Source: JBIKVP01 sp044356745 (GTDB taxonomy: Bacteria > Pseudomonadota > Alphaproteobacteria > Rhizobiales > Beijerinckiaceae). From it: a stretch of 20,675 nucleotides of DNA. Below the pieces are notes generated by a model. It did no database searches, was not told the origin of the DNA, and was given only the letters and a program-made list of their open reading frames with translations. The DNA lies in NCBI GenBank assembly GCA_044356745.1, contig JBIKVP010000032.1, positions 1-20,675 of the forward strand. Direction: 5' to 3'. Position 1 is the stretch's first letter. Each line of letters starts with the position of its first letter. Made by a program: the position numbers and the translations under genes. Positions 1 to 7,763 of this stretch are shown piece after piece.

Positions 1-117
1 TTCGTGAAGGCCATCCTTGGCTTCCTGAATACCACTTTTCCGCAAAAAGCACGATTATGGGTTGACCGCCTATCCGATAACTTCAAAATACTTCAGACAC
101 CAACTCTTCAAATGTGA
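1..117 (+). CDS. possible 3' end of an unidentified gene entering from the left edge
   Basis: A frame is open from the first base to a TGA at 115-117 and encodes 38 residues, beginning FVKAILGFLN and ending LQTPTLQM. I do not recognise it. It is in the same frame as the flavoprotein that follows and is separated from it only by the TGA. It carries no GxGxxG motif, so it is not the missing N-terminus of that protein. It may be the true tail of an upstream gene or a chance open frame. The other two forward frames here also show no recognisable protein. Confidence 0.25.
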   Translation, partial: FVKAILGFLNTTFPQKARLWVDRLSDNFKILQTPTLQM

Positions 118-132
118 GGGGTATATGATCAA

Positions 133-1308
133 ATGCCGACGCCTGCGCGTAAATTTCTGATTGCAGGACGTGGTGGCCTTAATCTCAATCACAGCGAACC
201 ACTTAGCACATTTATTGCGCGTTATGGTGACGCTTCATCATGGCTAGCCCCTTCTCTTCATCGCTTTACACCGCAACATTTGAGATCATGGTGTGAGGGA
301 TTAGGCATTGAGACATTCATTGGTACGAGCGGACGTGTTTTCCCCACGCACATGAAGGCCGTTCAATTGTTGCGTGCTTGGCTCGCACGACTTGCATTGT
401 TAGAAGTCACGTATGCACCCCGCCATCAATGGATTGGGTGGAAGAATACATCTGAGGGGCGACAGCTCGCATTCCTTGCTAATAATCAGGAGACTGTGCT
501 CATCAAACCAGATGCGACCTTGCTCGCCCTTGGCGGTGCGTCATGGCCACGTTTAGGATCAAACGGAGCATGGACAAAAATTCTTGCTAACGAGCATATT
601 GAATTAGCGCCTTTGCGTCCTGCAAATTGTGGCTTTCATTTAAGATGGTCCGACTATTTTAAAACCCATTTTGCCGGAATGCCGCTTAAATCAATCACAG
701 TCTCTTTCGAAGGTATATCGCATCAAGGCGAAGCCATGGTCACGCAACACGGCATAGAAGGAGGGGTGATCTATGCCCTCTCAACAGCCTTGCGCAACAC
801 GATTGAGCGCACCGAACAGGCTACCATAACCCTTGATTTGCGCCCTCATGTAACTAACGATGACCTCATGCAAAAATTACAAAAGCAACGCGGTTCAAAA
901 TCCCTGAGCACATTCTTAAAGCGTATGGGCTTCTCATCGCTTGAAATTCATCTGTTACGCGAAACAATGTCACCTGTAGCATTGGCACAGGCCACACCTG
1001 ATCAGTTGGCAAAGGCGCTCAAAAATATTCCGCTCACATTGCAATCAACAAGCGGGTTAGCACGCGCCATTTCAACGGCTGGCGGCATTAAACGTGAAGC
1101 ACTGGATGACAGTTTCATGCTCCACGCACTGCCTAGTGTTTTTGCAGCAGGAGAAATGCTTGATTGGGAAGCACCAACAGGCGGCTATCTATTACAAGCC
1201 TGTTTTAGCACAGCGGTTGCAGCTGCGCATGGCATAATGAATTATTGCGCGCAGCAGGATATAAGTCAAAGCACTCACCGCGTTGGTACAGGTGTCTCAC
1301 CACGATAA
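133..1308 (+). CDS. NAD(P)/FAD-dependent flavoprotein, PP_4765 family (TIGR03862), N-terminally truncated
   Basis: The protein belongs to the uncharacterised PP_4765 group of HI0933/BaiN-like flavoproteins. Family hallmarks are visible: RKFLIAGRGGLNLNHSEP (residues 6-23), SGRVFPTHMKA (about 66-76), and the C-terminal FAD contact GEMLDWEAPTGGYLLQ from residue 340. From memory, members start about 30 residues earlier with a beta strand and a GGGPAG dinucleotide-binding motif, followed by VYDxMPxxxRKF. Here homology starts at VYDQ (121), and a TGA lies at 115-117. None of the three frames in 1-120 contains the motif, so a frameshift does not explain the loss. The ATG at 133 has GAGGGG about 12 nt upstream. 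The body (391 aa) is intact. It may be a non-FAD-binding remnant, a recent pseudogene, or the product of a deletion or assembly join. Its last 34 nt overlap the convergent hbd gene. Confidence 0.85.
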   Translation: MPTPARKFLIAGRGGLNLNHSEPLSTFIARYGDASSWLAPSLHRFTPQHLRSWCEGLGIETFIGTSGRVFPTHMKAVQLLRAWLARLALLEVTYAPRHQWIGWKNTSEGRQLAFLANNQETVLIKPDATLLALGGASWPRLGSNGAWTKILANEHIELAPLRPANCGFHLRWSDYFKTHFAGMPLKSITVSFEGISHQGEAMVTQHGIEGGVIYALSTALRNTIERTEQATITLDLRPHVTNDDLMQKLQKQRGSKSLSTFLKRMGFSSLEIHLLRETMSPVALAQATPDQLAKALKNIPLTLQSTSGLARAISTAGGIKREALDDSFMLHALPSVFAAGEMLDWEAPTGGYLLQACFSTAVAAAHGIMNYCAQQDISQSTHRVGTGVSPR

Positions 1309-2156
1309 TCATAAAAGCCGCGCTTGGATTTGCGCCCCAGCCAGCCCGCATCTACATAGCGCACGAGCAACGGGCAAGGGCGATATTTGGAATCCGCCAA
1401 ACCATCATGAAGCACTTGCATGATGGATAAACACGTATCAAGTCCAATAAAATCAGCAAGTTGCAGCGGCCCCATCGGATGATTAGCGCCAAGTTTCATC
1501 GCCGTATCAATCGCTTCAACCGACCCTACACCCTCATAGAGCGTATAAATCGCTTCATTGATCATCGGCATGAGAATGCGATTGACAATAAACGCTGGAA
1601 AATCTTCCGAAATCGCAATCGCCTTACCAAGCCTACTGACAAACGCTTTTGCCGCTTCAAACGTTGTATCATCGGTTGTAATGCCGCGTGTGACTTCAAC
1701 AAGCTGCATGATCGGCACGGGATTCATAAAATGAATGCCGATAAACTGCTCTGGACGATCAGTTGATGAGGCCAGTCGTGTAATGGAAATGGACGATGTA
1801 TTACTGCCAATAATCGCTTCAGGCTTGAGGTGCGGACAAAGAGCGTTGAAAATCTTGCGTTTGATCTCTTCATTCTCAACTGCGGCCTCAATCACAAGAT
1901 CGCACGCTTTAAAATCCTCATAATGAGGCGCAGTGTGTATGCGTGACAAAATATCCTGACGCTCAGCTTCAGTCAGTTTATTTTTAGCCACGAGCTTAGC
2001 AAGATTACCATTGATTGTGGCCAGACCAGAATTGATCCGATCTTCACTAACATCATTGAGATAGACTTTAAGACCAACACTCGCAGCCACCTGTGCAATG
2101 CCAGATCCCATTTGACCTGACCCGATTACACCAAGGGTTTGAATAATATCGCTCAT
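1275..2156 (-). CDS. hbd: 3-hydroxybutyryl-CoA (3-hydroxyacyl-CoA) dehydrogenase
   Basis: This cytoplasmic, single-domain-set dehydrogenase (293 aa, normal for bacterial Hbd/PaaH) interconverts 3-hydroxyacyl-CoA and acetoacetyl-type CoA esters using NAD(P). The Rossmann motif GSGQMG is at residues 12-17, with D35 placed to bind the nucleotide ribose. Catalytic candidates are in SNTSS (118-122), H142 in GIHFMNP, E154 in VEVTRG and N192 in IVNRIL. The C-terminal domain carries GANHPMGPLQLADFIGLD and ends near GRKSKRGFYDY. The ATG is preceded by a weak GTGAG. It lies downstream of etfB-etfA on the same strand after 144 nt, an order I recall as common in alphaproteobacteria. This fits coupling of acyl-CoA oxidation to ETF, or polyhydroxybutyrate/butyrate metabolism. 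The exact substrate is inferred. Confidence 0.95.
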   Translation of the reverse strand: MSDIIQTLGVIGSGQMGSGIAQVAASVGLKVYLNDVSEDRINSGLATINGNLAKLVAKNKLTEAERQDILSRIHTAPHYEDFKACDLVIEAAVENEEIKRKIFNALCPHLKPEAIIGSNTSSISITRLASSTDRPEQFIGIHFMNPVPIMQLVEVTRGITTDDTTFEAAKAFVSRLGKAIAISEDFPAFIVNRILMPMINEAIYTLYEGVGSVEAIDTAMKLGANHPMGPLQLADFIGLDTCLSIMQVLHDGLADSKYRPCPLLVRYVDAGWLGRKSKRGFYDYRGETPVPTR

Positions 2157-2169
2157 CGACTCACACTTT

Positions 2170-2199
2170 CTTTTCTCAAGATGACTTTTGCTTTTCTCA
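2170..2199 (-). repeat. two 9-bp direct repeats (TGAGAAAAG) upstream of hbd
   Basis: CTTTTCTCA occurs at 2170-2178 and again at 2191-2199, that is TGAGAAAAG twice on the coding strand of hbd, with starts 21 bp apart (two helical turns). A related GGAAAAG lies farther upstream in the same 144-nt gap. The spacing would suit a regulator bound on one DNA face, but the tract is simple and purine-rich, so chance is possible. Confidence 0.35.
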
Positions 2200-2300
2200 G
2201 CACAAAAACTTTTCCTAGCAAAGGATCAAGGCGTCCGAACCATAAGGAACGGTAGCATATCCTGCTTCATTCTATAGACGGATCGTTATAAACGGAAAAG

Positions 2301-3263
2301 TTATTTTATTTGAGCTTTTTTTGCAGCCAATTTTTGTGTGAGTTCGGGGATAATGGCAAATAAATCTCCCACAAGACCAAAATCAGACACTTGAAAGATA
2401 GGCGCATCACCGTCTTTATTGATTGCGACAATGATTTTAGCGTCCTTCATTCCTGCTAAATGCTGTATCGCGCCCGAAATGCCAATCGCAATATAAAGTT
2501 GAGGTGCAACAACCTTACCCGTTTGCCCCACCTGCCAATCATTGGGTGCATAGCCCGCATCAACCGCAGCACGTGATGCACCAGTTGCAGCTTTAAGCAC
2601 ATCGGCCAGGGGAGCAATGAGCTTATCAAAATTCTCTTGAGAGCCAAGCGCTCGTCCACCTGACACAACGACTTTAGCCGAGGCCAGCTCTGGCCGCTCA
2701 GAAACCACAATTTCATCATTGATAAAGCGTGAGAGCGTTTGCGCAAGCGGAACGCTCGGTGTAAAATTTTCAATAGGCGCAGCCTGCATTTGCAAACCTG
2801 AAGGCTCAAAAACAGAGGTGCGTACCGTCAGCACGCGATAACGCTCATTCGTTTTCACACGTTGAATGGCATTACCCGCATAAATCGGACGATCAAATGT
2901 ATTTTGATCAATAACTGCAAGCACATCAGAAATTTGCATCACATCAAGCATCGCAGCCACACGGGGCATAACACCTTTACCAAGGCTTGTGGCAGGCATG
3001 ACAAACGTTGCATAGCGACTGGCAAAGGACGCAATGAGTTGCGACATTGGTTCCGCCAGATGATTGGCCAAGGCGACATCATCAACGCAGATAACTTTGC
3101 CAACACCATCAAGCCGCGATGCTTCTTGTGCTGCCGATTGACAGTTATGTCCCGCAACAAGCACATGAACCTGATCCTGTAGCGCCTTTGCAGCTGTTAA
3201 GGCACGCTGGGTTGCATCTTTGAGTGCCGTGTGAACGTGATCTGCGATCAGAAGAATTGTCAT
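2301..3263 (-). CDS. etfA: electron transfer flavoprotein, alpha subunit
   Basis: EtfA binds FAD and, with EtfB, moves electrons from acyl-CoA dehydrogenases to ETF:quinone oxidoreductase. I chose the ATG at 3263 (320 aa, MTILLIADH). It lies 1 nt after the etfB stop and has GGGAG 9 nt upstream. A longer reading from TTG at 3287 or ATG at 3284 would add eight or seven residues and overlap etfB. The N-terminal ETF domain is followed by the C-terminal FAD domain: SGGRALGS (201-208), GASRAAVDAGY (228-238), QVGQTGKVVAP (244-254), GISGAIQH (261-268), INKD (281-284) and QVSDFGLVGD (291-300). All expected FAD-contact motifs are present and the length is normal. It is co-transcribed with, and probably translationally coupled to, etfB. 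Confidence 0.97.
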   Translation of the reverse strand: MTILLIADHVHTALKDATQRALTAAKALQDQVHVLVAGHNCQSAAQEASRLDGVGKVICVDDVALANHLAEPMSQLIASFASRYATFVMPATSLGKGVMPRVAAMLDVMQISDVLAVIDQNTFDRPIYAGNAIQRVKTNERYRVLTVRTSVFEPSGLQMQAAPIENFTPSVPLAQTLSRFINDEIVVSERPELASAKVVVSGGRALGSQENFDKLIAPLADVLKAATGASRAAVDAGYAPNDWQVGQTGKVVAPQLYIAIGISGAIQHLAGMKDAKIIVAINKDGDAPIFQVSDFGLVGDLFAIIPELTQKLAAKKAQIK

Positions 3264-3264
3264 G

Positions 3265-4011
3265 TTAGAGTACTCCCGCTGCATCAAGCTTCTGGATCAA
3301 CTCGTCAACATTTGCGACCTTAATACCCGCTTGCCGCCCCTTAGGTTCACGCACATTCAGTACTTGAAGTCGTGGAGTGACATCAACACTGAGCGCATCG
3401 GGAGTGAGCTCATCAATTTTTTTCTGTTTAGCTTTCATGATATTGGGTAGCGATGCATATCGTGGTTCATTCAGGCGCAAATCTGTCGTGATAACAGCGG
3501 GAAGCGTAAGATCGACCGTGCGTAAACCCCCATCAACCTCGCGCACAACACGCACATAGTCACTTTCAAGCGAAACACGAAATGCGAATGTGCCTTGTGG
3601 GCACTGAAGAAGCGCAGCAAGCATTTGTCCGGTCTGATTGCAGTCATCATCAATTGCCTGTTTTCCCATAATAATAAGCTGCGGGGCTTCACGCTCAACC
3701 AATGCTTTAAGAATTTTAGCCACGGAAAGCGGCTCAGGAGGCATATCTGTTTTAACGTGAATGCCGCGATCAGCCCCCATCGCGAGTGCTGTGCGAATTG
3801 TTTCAGCAGCAAGCTGCGGCCCCACTGACACGGCGATAATTTCGCTTACCTGTCCTTTTTCTTTGAGACGCACCGCTTCTTCAACGGCAATCTCATCAAA
3901 AGGATTCATCGACATTTTAACATTTGCCAGATCAACGCCCGAACCATCAGGCTTGACCCTGATCTTCACATTGTAATCGACAACACGTTTAACAGGGACA
4001 AGAACTTTCAT
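3265..4011 (-). CDS. etfB: electron transfer flavoprotein, beta subunit
   Basis: This is the beta subunit of the soluble ETF heterodimer (248 aa, full length). It begins MKVLVPVKRVVDYNVKIRV, the usual family start. GKQAIDDDCNQTGQ (116-129) forms the AMP-binding loop. The ETF-beta signature runs from about residue 155: VREVDGG, LPAVITTDLRLNEPRY and SLPNIMKAKQKK. The last stretch includes the recognition loop that docks partner dehydrogenases. It is first in the operon and followed 1 nt later by etfA, consistent with stoichiometric synthesis. A 96-nt gap separates it from the methyltransferase gene on the same strand. That gap should hold the promoter, but I found no well-spaced -35/-10 pair. 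Only a weak GTGAG precedes the ATG. Confidence 0.97.
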   Translation of the reverse strand: MKVLVPVKRVVDYNVKIRVKPDGSGVDLANVKMSMNPFDEIAVEEAVRLKEKGQVSEIIAVSVGPQLAAETIRTALAMGADRGIHVKTDMPPEPLSVAKILKALVEREAPQLIIMGKQAIDDDCNQTGQMLAALLQCPQGTFAFRVSLESDYVRVVREVDGGLRTVDLTLPAVITTDLRLNEPRYASLPNIMKAKQKKIDELTPDALSVDVTPRLQVLNVREPKGRQAGIKVANVDELIQKLDAAGVL

Positions 4012-4107
4012 TATGGCTCACACTCTTTTTCAATTGGAATGCACAGTAGAACGCATCATTTAAAAACCACTTAAATAAGTATAAGCGTACCAATGCATTC
4101 AAACCTG

Positions 4108-4863
4108 TCAATCACCGTTTACACGTCCGCGCACCTGTTGCATGGCAGGGGACGGAACCAGAAGGGGTTTTAAAGGCAATGCAAAACGGCGCACCGGTTT
4201 GGTGCGGATAGGCTTGTAAAGCTGTTTACTGGCTTCGATGATGTGCACACCTGCTGGAAAAGGGGTATAACTTCCAACGCGCTCCCATGCAGGTGCAGTT
4301 TTTAAAAAAATCCGTCCTTCAAAAGGAGGCATGAAGAGCGCTTCACGCCACGTTTCAGGCGAAAACTGCGCCTCTCTTAAAATTGAAAGCACTTGTCGCT
4401 GACTATAAGGCCTGCCCTCACCAAAGGGAGTATGATCAAAACGCGACCAAACCCCGCGCCGATTTGGCACAATGAGAAGCACACGCCCACCAGGTGCAAG
4501 AACCCGCCAGATATCATTGAGCAATTCAAGCGGCGTATCACTGGCTTCAAGAGCGTGAACCAAAAGCACACGATCAATGCTCGATTCGGGCAATGGAAGC
4601 GCCTCAGGCTCAACGAGCGCCGTTGCAGAACAAGTTGGCGTTGGCCAATGCACAATCCCTTGGCGTGCGGGCATGAAAGCCAACGTACGCTCAGCCTGTG
4701 TTTGCCATGATGTAAGAAAGGGAAGTGTGTACCCCAGCCCCATCACCCGCATTCCTTGGGCATGTGGCCAGATCTGATGCAGCATATGGTTTAAAAGTTT
4801 GCGTACCATGACCCCAAGTGGGCTGGCATAGAATCTGTTCAGATCAAGGACATCAAGGCTCAT
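4108..4863 (-). CDS. class I SAM-dependent methyltransferase, substrate unknown
   Basis: The 251-aa protein has a methyltransferase type 11-like core. A degenerate SAM loop, MRVMGLGYTLPFL, lies at about residues 38-50. An acidic-loop/motif II analogue, LPLPESSIDRVLLVHALE, is at 89-106, and a post-motif, WRVLAPGGRVLLIVPNRRGVWSR, starts near 119. The glycine loop is weaker than the usual GxGxG, which fits a subfamily I recall from alphaproteobacterial genomes without a known substrate. The C-terminus (about residues 215-251) is basic and proline-rich. Its ATG overlaps the stop of the flippase-like gene by 4 nt (ATGA, 4860-4863), so the two are probably translationally coupled and may share a pathway, possibly lipid or envelope modification. 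That role is inference. The fold call is solid. Confidence 0.8.
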   Translation of the reverse strand: MSLDVLDLNRFYASPLGVMVRKLLNHMLHQIWPHAQGMRVMGLGYTLPFLTSWQTQAERTLAFMPARQGIVHWPTPTCSATALVEPEALPLPESSIDRVLLVHALEASDTPLELLNDIWRVLAPGGRVLLIVPNRRGVWSRFDHTPFGEGRPYSQRQVLSILREAQFSPETWREALFMPPFEGRIFLKTAPAWERVGSYTPFPAGVHIIEASKQLYKPIRTKPVRRFALPLKPLLVPSPAMQQVRGRVNGD

Positions 4864-5894
4864 GACCCTACTTTGAGCTGTGATCCGTTTTTGAGCAAGC
4901 CCTTATCACGGACTTCTAAGTCCTCATCACTCTTTGAAAGCGGCACATCAGAGGTGTGATGAATAACCTGTGTTAAACGTCTTTGCTCAAAAAGCAGAAC
5001 AATAACGGCTGAAACCGCAAGCGGAATCAAAAGATAAAACAAACGAAACACAATCAGTGCTGCCAAGACATCAAGCTTAGGAATGGTGGGGAGCGCTTTT
5101 AAAAACAGAATCTCCATGACGCCCAAACCGCCTGGTGCCTGAGATAAAAGAGCAGCAGAAAACACCGCAACAAACACACCCAGAATCACAAAAAATCCGG
5201 GATTCCCCGCTTCAGGGAGTGCAAAATAAATAATGGCAGCCGCACCCACGATTTCAAGCGGAGCAATAATCAGTTGTCGCATCGCAATGGGAAAACGCGG
5301 ATATTCAAGTTTGAATGAACGTATTTGAAGCGGTTTAAATTTAAGCAGTGAGCCAACCATATAAACGACAACAAACGTCAGGCATCCAATACCAATCAGG
5401 CGAATGGTTGAGACAGGCATCATAAATAGATTTTGAATAAGCTCTGGCTCAAACGTGAAAACAATACCGCCCAAAAAAATCATACCAAACGCAAATGTGA
5501 AAGAGCAAAAGGCAACGAGCACTGCAATTTCACCAGCGCACAACCCCTTAGCGGAATAGGCGCGAAACCGCACCATCCCCCCTGAAATCACTGAAGCACC
5601 AATATTATGTGACAGGGCGTAGGTCACAAATGATGTGACCGTAATATAAAGCCACGAAATTCCCTTGGTACGATTAAGATGAAGCAAAGCGATACGATCA
5701 TACCCTGCCAGTGCCCAGTATGCAGCAGCCGTAGCCAGCAGTGCCAGCGCATAACGATGTGGCGGTATCGCTTGCAACGTATGCCACACATCACGAATAG
5801 AGTTTCCGCGAAACTCCTGATACAAAAGCCATCCTGAGAACGCCACCGCGCCCAACCCAACAAGTGGCCAAAGATAATCAAGTATTTTTTTCAT
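4860..5894 (-). CDS. lysylphosphatidylglycerol synthase TM-region / UPF0104 (YbhN-like) membrane protein
   Basis: This 344-aa inner-membrane protein has about eight predicted helices (near 9-27, 49-65, 83-101, 122-147, 164-184, 208-226, 233-251 and 277-301). It ends in a charged cytoplasmic tail. Conserved family patches are SHNIGASVISGGMVRFRAYS (95-114) and SQAPGGLGVMEILF (251-264), resembling the flippase half of MprF without its aminoacyl-transferase domain. Such proteins are implicated in moving lipids or hopanoid precursors, but no substrate is visible here. ATG at 5894 is preceded by GGGGGG only 2 nt away, unusually close for a ribosome site. The gene leads a two-gene unit with the methyltransferase (4-nt overlap). 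An AGAGCATG-type palindrome separates it from ettA. Confidence 0.85.
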   Translation of the reverse strand: MKKILDYLWPLVGLGAVAFSGWLLYQEFRGNSIRDVWHTLQAIPPHRYALALLATAAAYWALAGYDRIALLHLNRTKGISWLYITVTSFVTYALSHNIGASVISGGMVRFRAYSAKGLCAGEIAVLVAFCSFTFAFGMIFLGGIVFTFEPELIQNLFMMPVSTIRLIGIGCLTFVVVYMVGSLLKFKPLQIRSFKLEYPRFPIAMRQLIIAPLEIVGAAAIIYFALPEAGNPGFFVILGVFVAVFSAALLSQAPGGLGVMEILFLKALPTIPKLDVLAALIVFRLFYLLIPLAVSAVIVLLFEQRRLTQVIHHTSDVPLSKSDEDLEVRDKGLLKNGSQLKVGS

Positions 5895-5940
5895 ATCCCC
5901 CCGCAGTGGTTGAACTGATAATCAGATTAAATTTTTTAAT

Positions 5941-5990
5941 CGCATGTTGAGTGCAAAAACCAGCGCCCACTTTTTTTGCAACATGCTCTA
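5941..5990 (-). repeat. AGAGCATG-type intergenic palindrome, overlapping the ettA stop codon
   Basis: On the minus strand the element starts inside the ettA stop (TAGAGCATGTTGC), continues through AAAAAGTGGGCGC and GGTTTTTGC, and ends CAACATGC. The arms are GCATGTT (5942-5948) with AACATGC (5980-5986), and GCAAAAA (5953-5959) with TTTTTGC (5973-5979). A 4-nt bulge (GAGT) interrupts one side. This matches, from memory, a high-copy palindrome of Hyphomicrobiales and relatives (AGAGCATGATG...AAAAGTG...GGTTTTC...CATGCTC). It could act as a 3' hairpin or terminator for ettA. Confidence 0.7.
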
Positions 5991-7643
5991 ACGACTAAAC
6001 TTCTTATACTGAATACGCTTAGGTATCGTGGAATCGATCCCCAAACGGCGTTTTTTATCGACTTCATAATCTTCAAAATTGCCCTCAAACCATTCGACAT
6101 GACTATCACCTTCAAAGGCGAGCATGTGGGTGGCGATGCGGTTTAAAAACATGCGGTCGTGGCTGATGATCACTGCGCAACCGGCATAATCCTCAAGCGC
6201 TTCTTCTAAAGCTCTTAAAGTGTCAATATCAAGATCGTTGGTTGGCTCATCAAGCAGCAGGACGTTTGCACCTGACTTTAACATTTTAGCGAGGTGCACG
6301 CGGTTACGCTCCCCACCTGAAAGCATCCCGACTTTCTTTTGCTGATCTGCGCCTTTAAAGTTGAACGCCGAGGCATAGGCGCGCGAGTTGATCTCTTTTT
6401 TGCCTAAATATATCACCTCATTGCCGTCAGAAATCTCTTCCCACACGGTTTTATTGGCCCCTAAAGCATCGCGCGATTGATCAACGTATCCAAGCTTGAC
6501 CGACTCGCCGATTTTGATCTCGCCTCCGTCGGGTTTATCCTGCCCTGTGATCATGCGAAAGAGCGTCGTTTTCCCCGCACCGTTGGGGCCAATGACTCCC
6601 ACAATACCACCAGGAGGTAATTTAAACGAGAGGTCATCAATGAGGAGCTTATCCTCAAAGCCTTTATTAAGATTTGTGAACTCAATGACATTTTGCCCCA
6701 ATCGTTCCGCAATCGGGATGACGATCTGTGCCGTGGTGGTATTTTTTTCTGAAGCCTTGTTGACCAGATCTTCATAACGCTGAATACGCGCTTTGCTTTT
6801 GGCCTGACGCGCTTTAGGGGAAGCTGAAATCCATTCCTGTTCACTCGCCAACGCTTTAAGACGTGATTCCTCCTCACGCCCTTCCTGTTGCAGACGCTTT
6901 TGCTTTTGACCAAGCCATGATGAATAATTGCCCTCATAAGGAATGCCGCGCCCGCGATCGAGTTCTAAAATCCAACCCGTGACGTTATCAAGGAAATAGC
7001 GATCGTGGGTTACGATCAAAATTGCACCCGGATATTGGCGCAAATGCCCCTCAAGCCATGCCACTGTTTCTGCATCAAGATGGTTGGTTGGCTCATCAAG
7101 TAAAAGCAGTTCAGGCTGTTCAAGAAGAAGCTTACACAGCGCGACACGGCGCTTTTCTCCGCCTGAGAGCGCTTCCACACCCCAATCATCAGGTGGACAG
7201 CGCAAAGCACCCATCGCCTGATCAACTTTTGAATCAAGATCCCATAAGCCTTTTGCCTCAATTTCATCCTGAAGCTGCGTCATTTCATCGGCGGTTTCTT
7301 CCGAATAATTCATAGCGAGTTCATTATAACGATCAAGAATCGCTTGTTGAGGCGCGACACCGAGCATCACGTTTTCACGCACGGTTTTGGTATTATCAAG
7401 CTGTGGCTCTTGCGGGAGATACCCCACTTTCGCACCATCCGCGACCCATCCCTCACCCGTCCATTCGGTATCAAGACCCGCCATGATTTTGAGCAGCGTT
7501 GATTTACCTGCGCCGTTGACCCCCAGCACACCAATTTTCGCATCGGGATAAAATGACAGATGCACGTTATCGAGCACTTTTTTACCGCCCGGATAAGCTT
7601 TGGTCAGCCCGCGCATATGATAAATAAACTGACGTCCCGACAT
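5988..7643 (-). CDS. ettA: energy-dependent translational throttle protein EttA (ABC-F ATPase)
   Basis: EttA binds the ribosomal E site and gates entry into elongation according to ATP/ADP level. The 551-aa protein has two ABC domains and no membrane segment. Domain 1 has Walker A GVNGAGKST (41-49), signature LSGGE (159-163) and Walker B LLLLDEPTNHLD with E184. Domain 2 has Walker A GPNGAGKTT (352-360), LSGGE (441-445) and VLLLDEPTNDLD with E466. The basic interdomain linker, about residues 240-300 and including SPKARQAKSKARIQRYEDL, is the P-site tRNA interaction motif. That linker, plus the length, argues for EttA over Uup or Rli-type paralogues. GAGGT lies 8 nt before the ATG. The gene is divergent from the FliK-like gene and transcribed alone, ending in a repeat element that shares its TAG. 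Confidence 0.96.
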   Translation of the reverse strand: MSGRQFIYHMRGLTKAYPGGKKVLDNVHLSFYPDAKIGVLGVNGAGKSTLLKIMAGLDTEWTGEGWVADGAKVGYLPQEPQLDNTKTVRENVMLGVAPQQAILDRYNELAMNYSEETADEMTQLQDEIEAKGLWDLDSKVDQAMGALRCPPDDWGVEALSGGEKRRVALCKLLLEQPELLLLDEPTNHLDAETVAWLEGHLRQYPGAILIVTHDRYFLDNVTGWILELDRGRGIPYEGNYSSWLGQKQKRLQQEGREEESRLKALASEQEWISASPKARQAKSKARIQRYEDLVNKASEKNTTTAQIVIPIAERLGQNVIEFTNLNKGFEDKLLIDDLSFKLPPGGIVGVIGPNGAGKTTLFRMITGQDKPDGGEIKIGESVKLGYVDQSRDALGANKTVWEEISDGNEVIYLGKKEINSRAYASAFNFKGADQQKKVGMLSGGERNRVHLAKMLKSGANVLLLDEPTNDLDIDTLRALEEALEDYAGCAVIISHDRMFLNRIATHMLAFEGDSHVEWFEGNFEDYEVDKKRRLGIDSTIPKRIQYKKFSR

Positions 7644-7738
7644 GGATAAACCTCACAACAACTTAAATAGATTCGCCACAGTGGCATAGCGCATGTTTCA
7701 TGAAAGGGGAAATTGGTTTTTCATAACACAATAACAAC

Positions 7739-7763
7739 CATACTGCTTTAAAATAGCAGTATG
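7739..7763 (+). promoter_or_regulatory. 9-bp perfect inverted repeat covering the FliK-like start codon, with a -10-like box in its loop
   Basis: CATACTGCT (7739-7747) and AGCAGTATG (7755-7763) are exact inverse complements around a 7-nt TTAAAAT loop. The last three bases are the start codon. TAAAAT at 7749-7754 resembles a -10 hexamer, which would place transcription start at about 7761, giving a leaderless mRNA. There is no Shine-Dalgarno and no clear -35. The repeat could be an operator over the -10 or, if transcription starts farther upstream, an RNA hairpin that hides the AUG. In the divergent gap upstream there is also GCCACAGTGGC (7675-7685), an 11-bp odd palindrome. Confidence 0.5.

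Noticed and set aside
115..135. TGA between the upstream frame and the flavoprotein as a recoded (Trp) codon giving a longer protein
   Set aside because: TGA serves as the stop in the ATGA overlaps at 4860, 9230 and 14385, and the upstream frame has no FAD motif, so reading through would not restore the family N-terminus.
1461..1766. Open frames antisense to hbd, etfA, etfB, prfC and gap
   Set aside because: Their products are His/Arg-rich and compositionally biased with no recognisable domain; they are by-products of the codon use of the real genes.
3264..3287. Longer etfA from TTG 3287 or ATG 3284
   Set aside because: It would overlap etfB and add residues that the family lacks; ATG 3263 has a clear GGGAG at good spacing.
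4078..4111. etfB promoter from TTGACA (4111-4106, minus) and TATACT (4083-4078, minus)
   Set aside because: The spacer is 22 nt, too long for a standard sigma70 promoter, and the -35 overlaps the methyltransferase stop codon.
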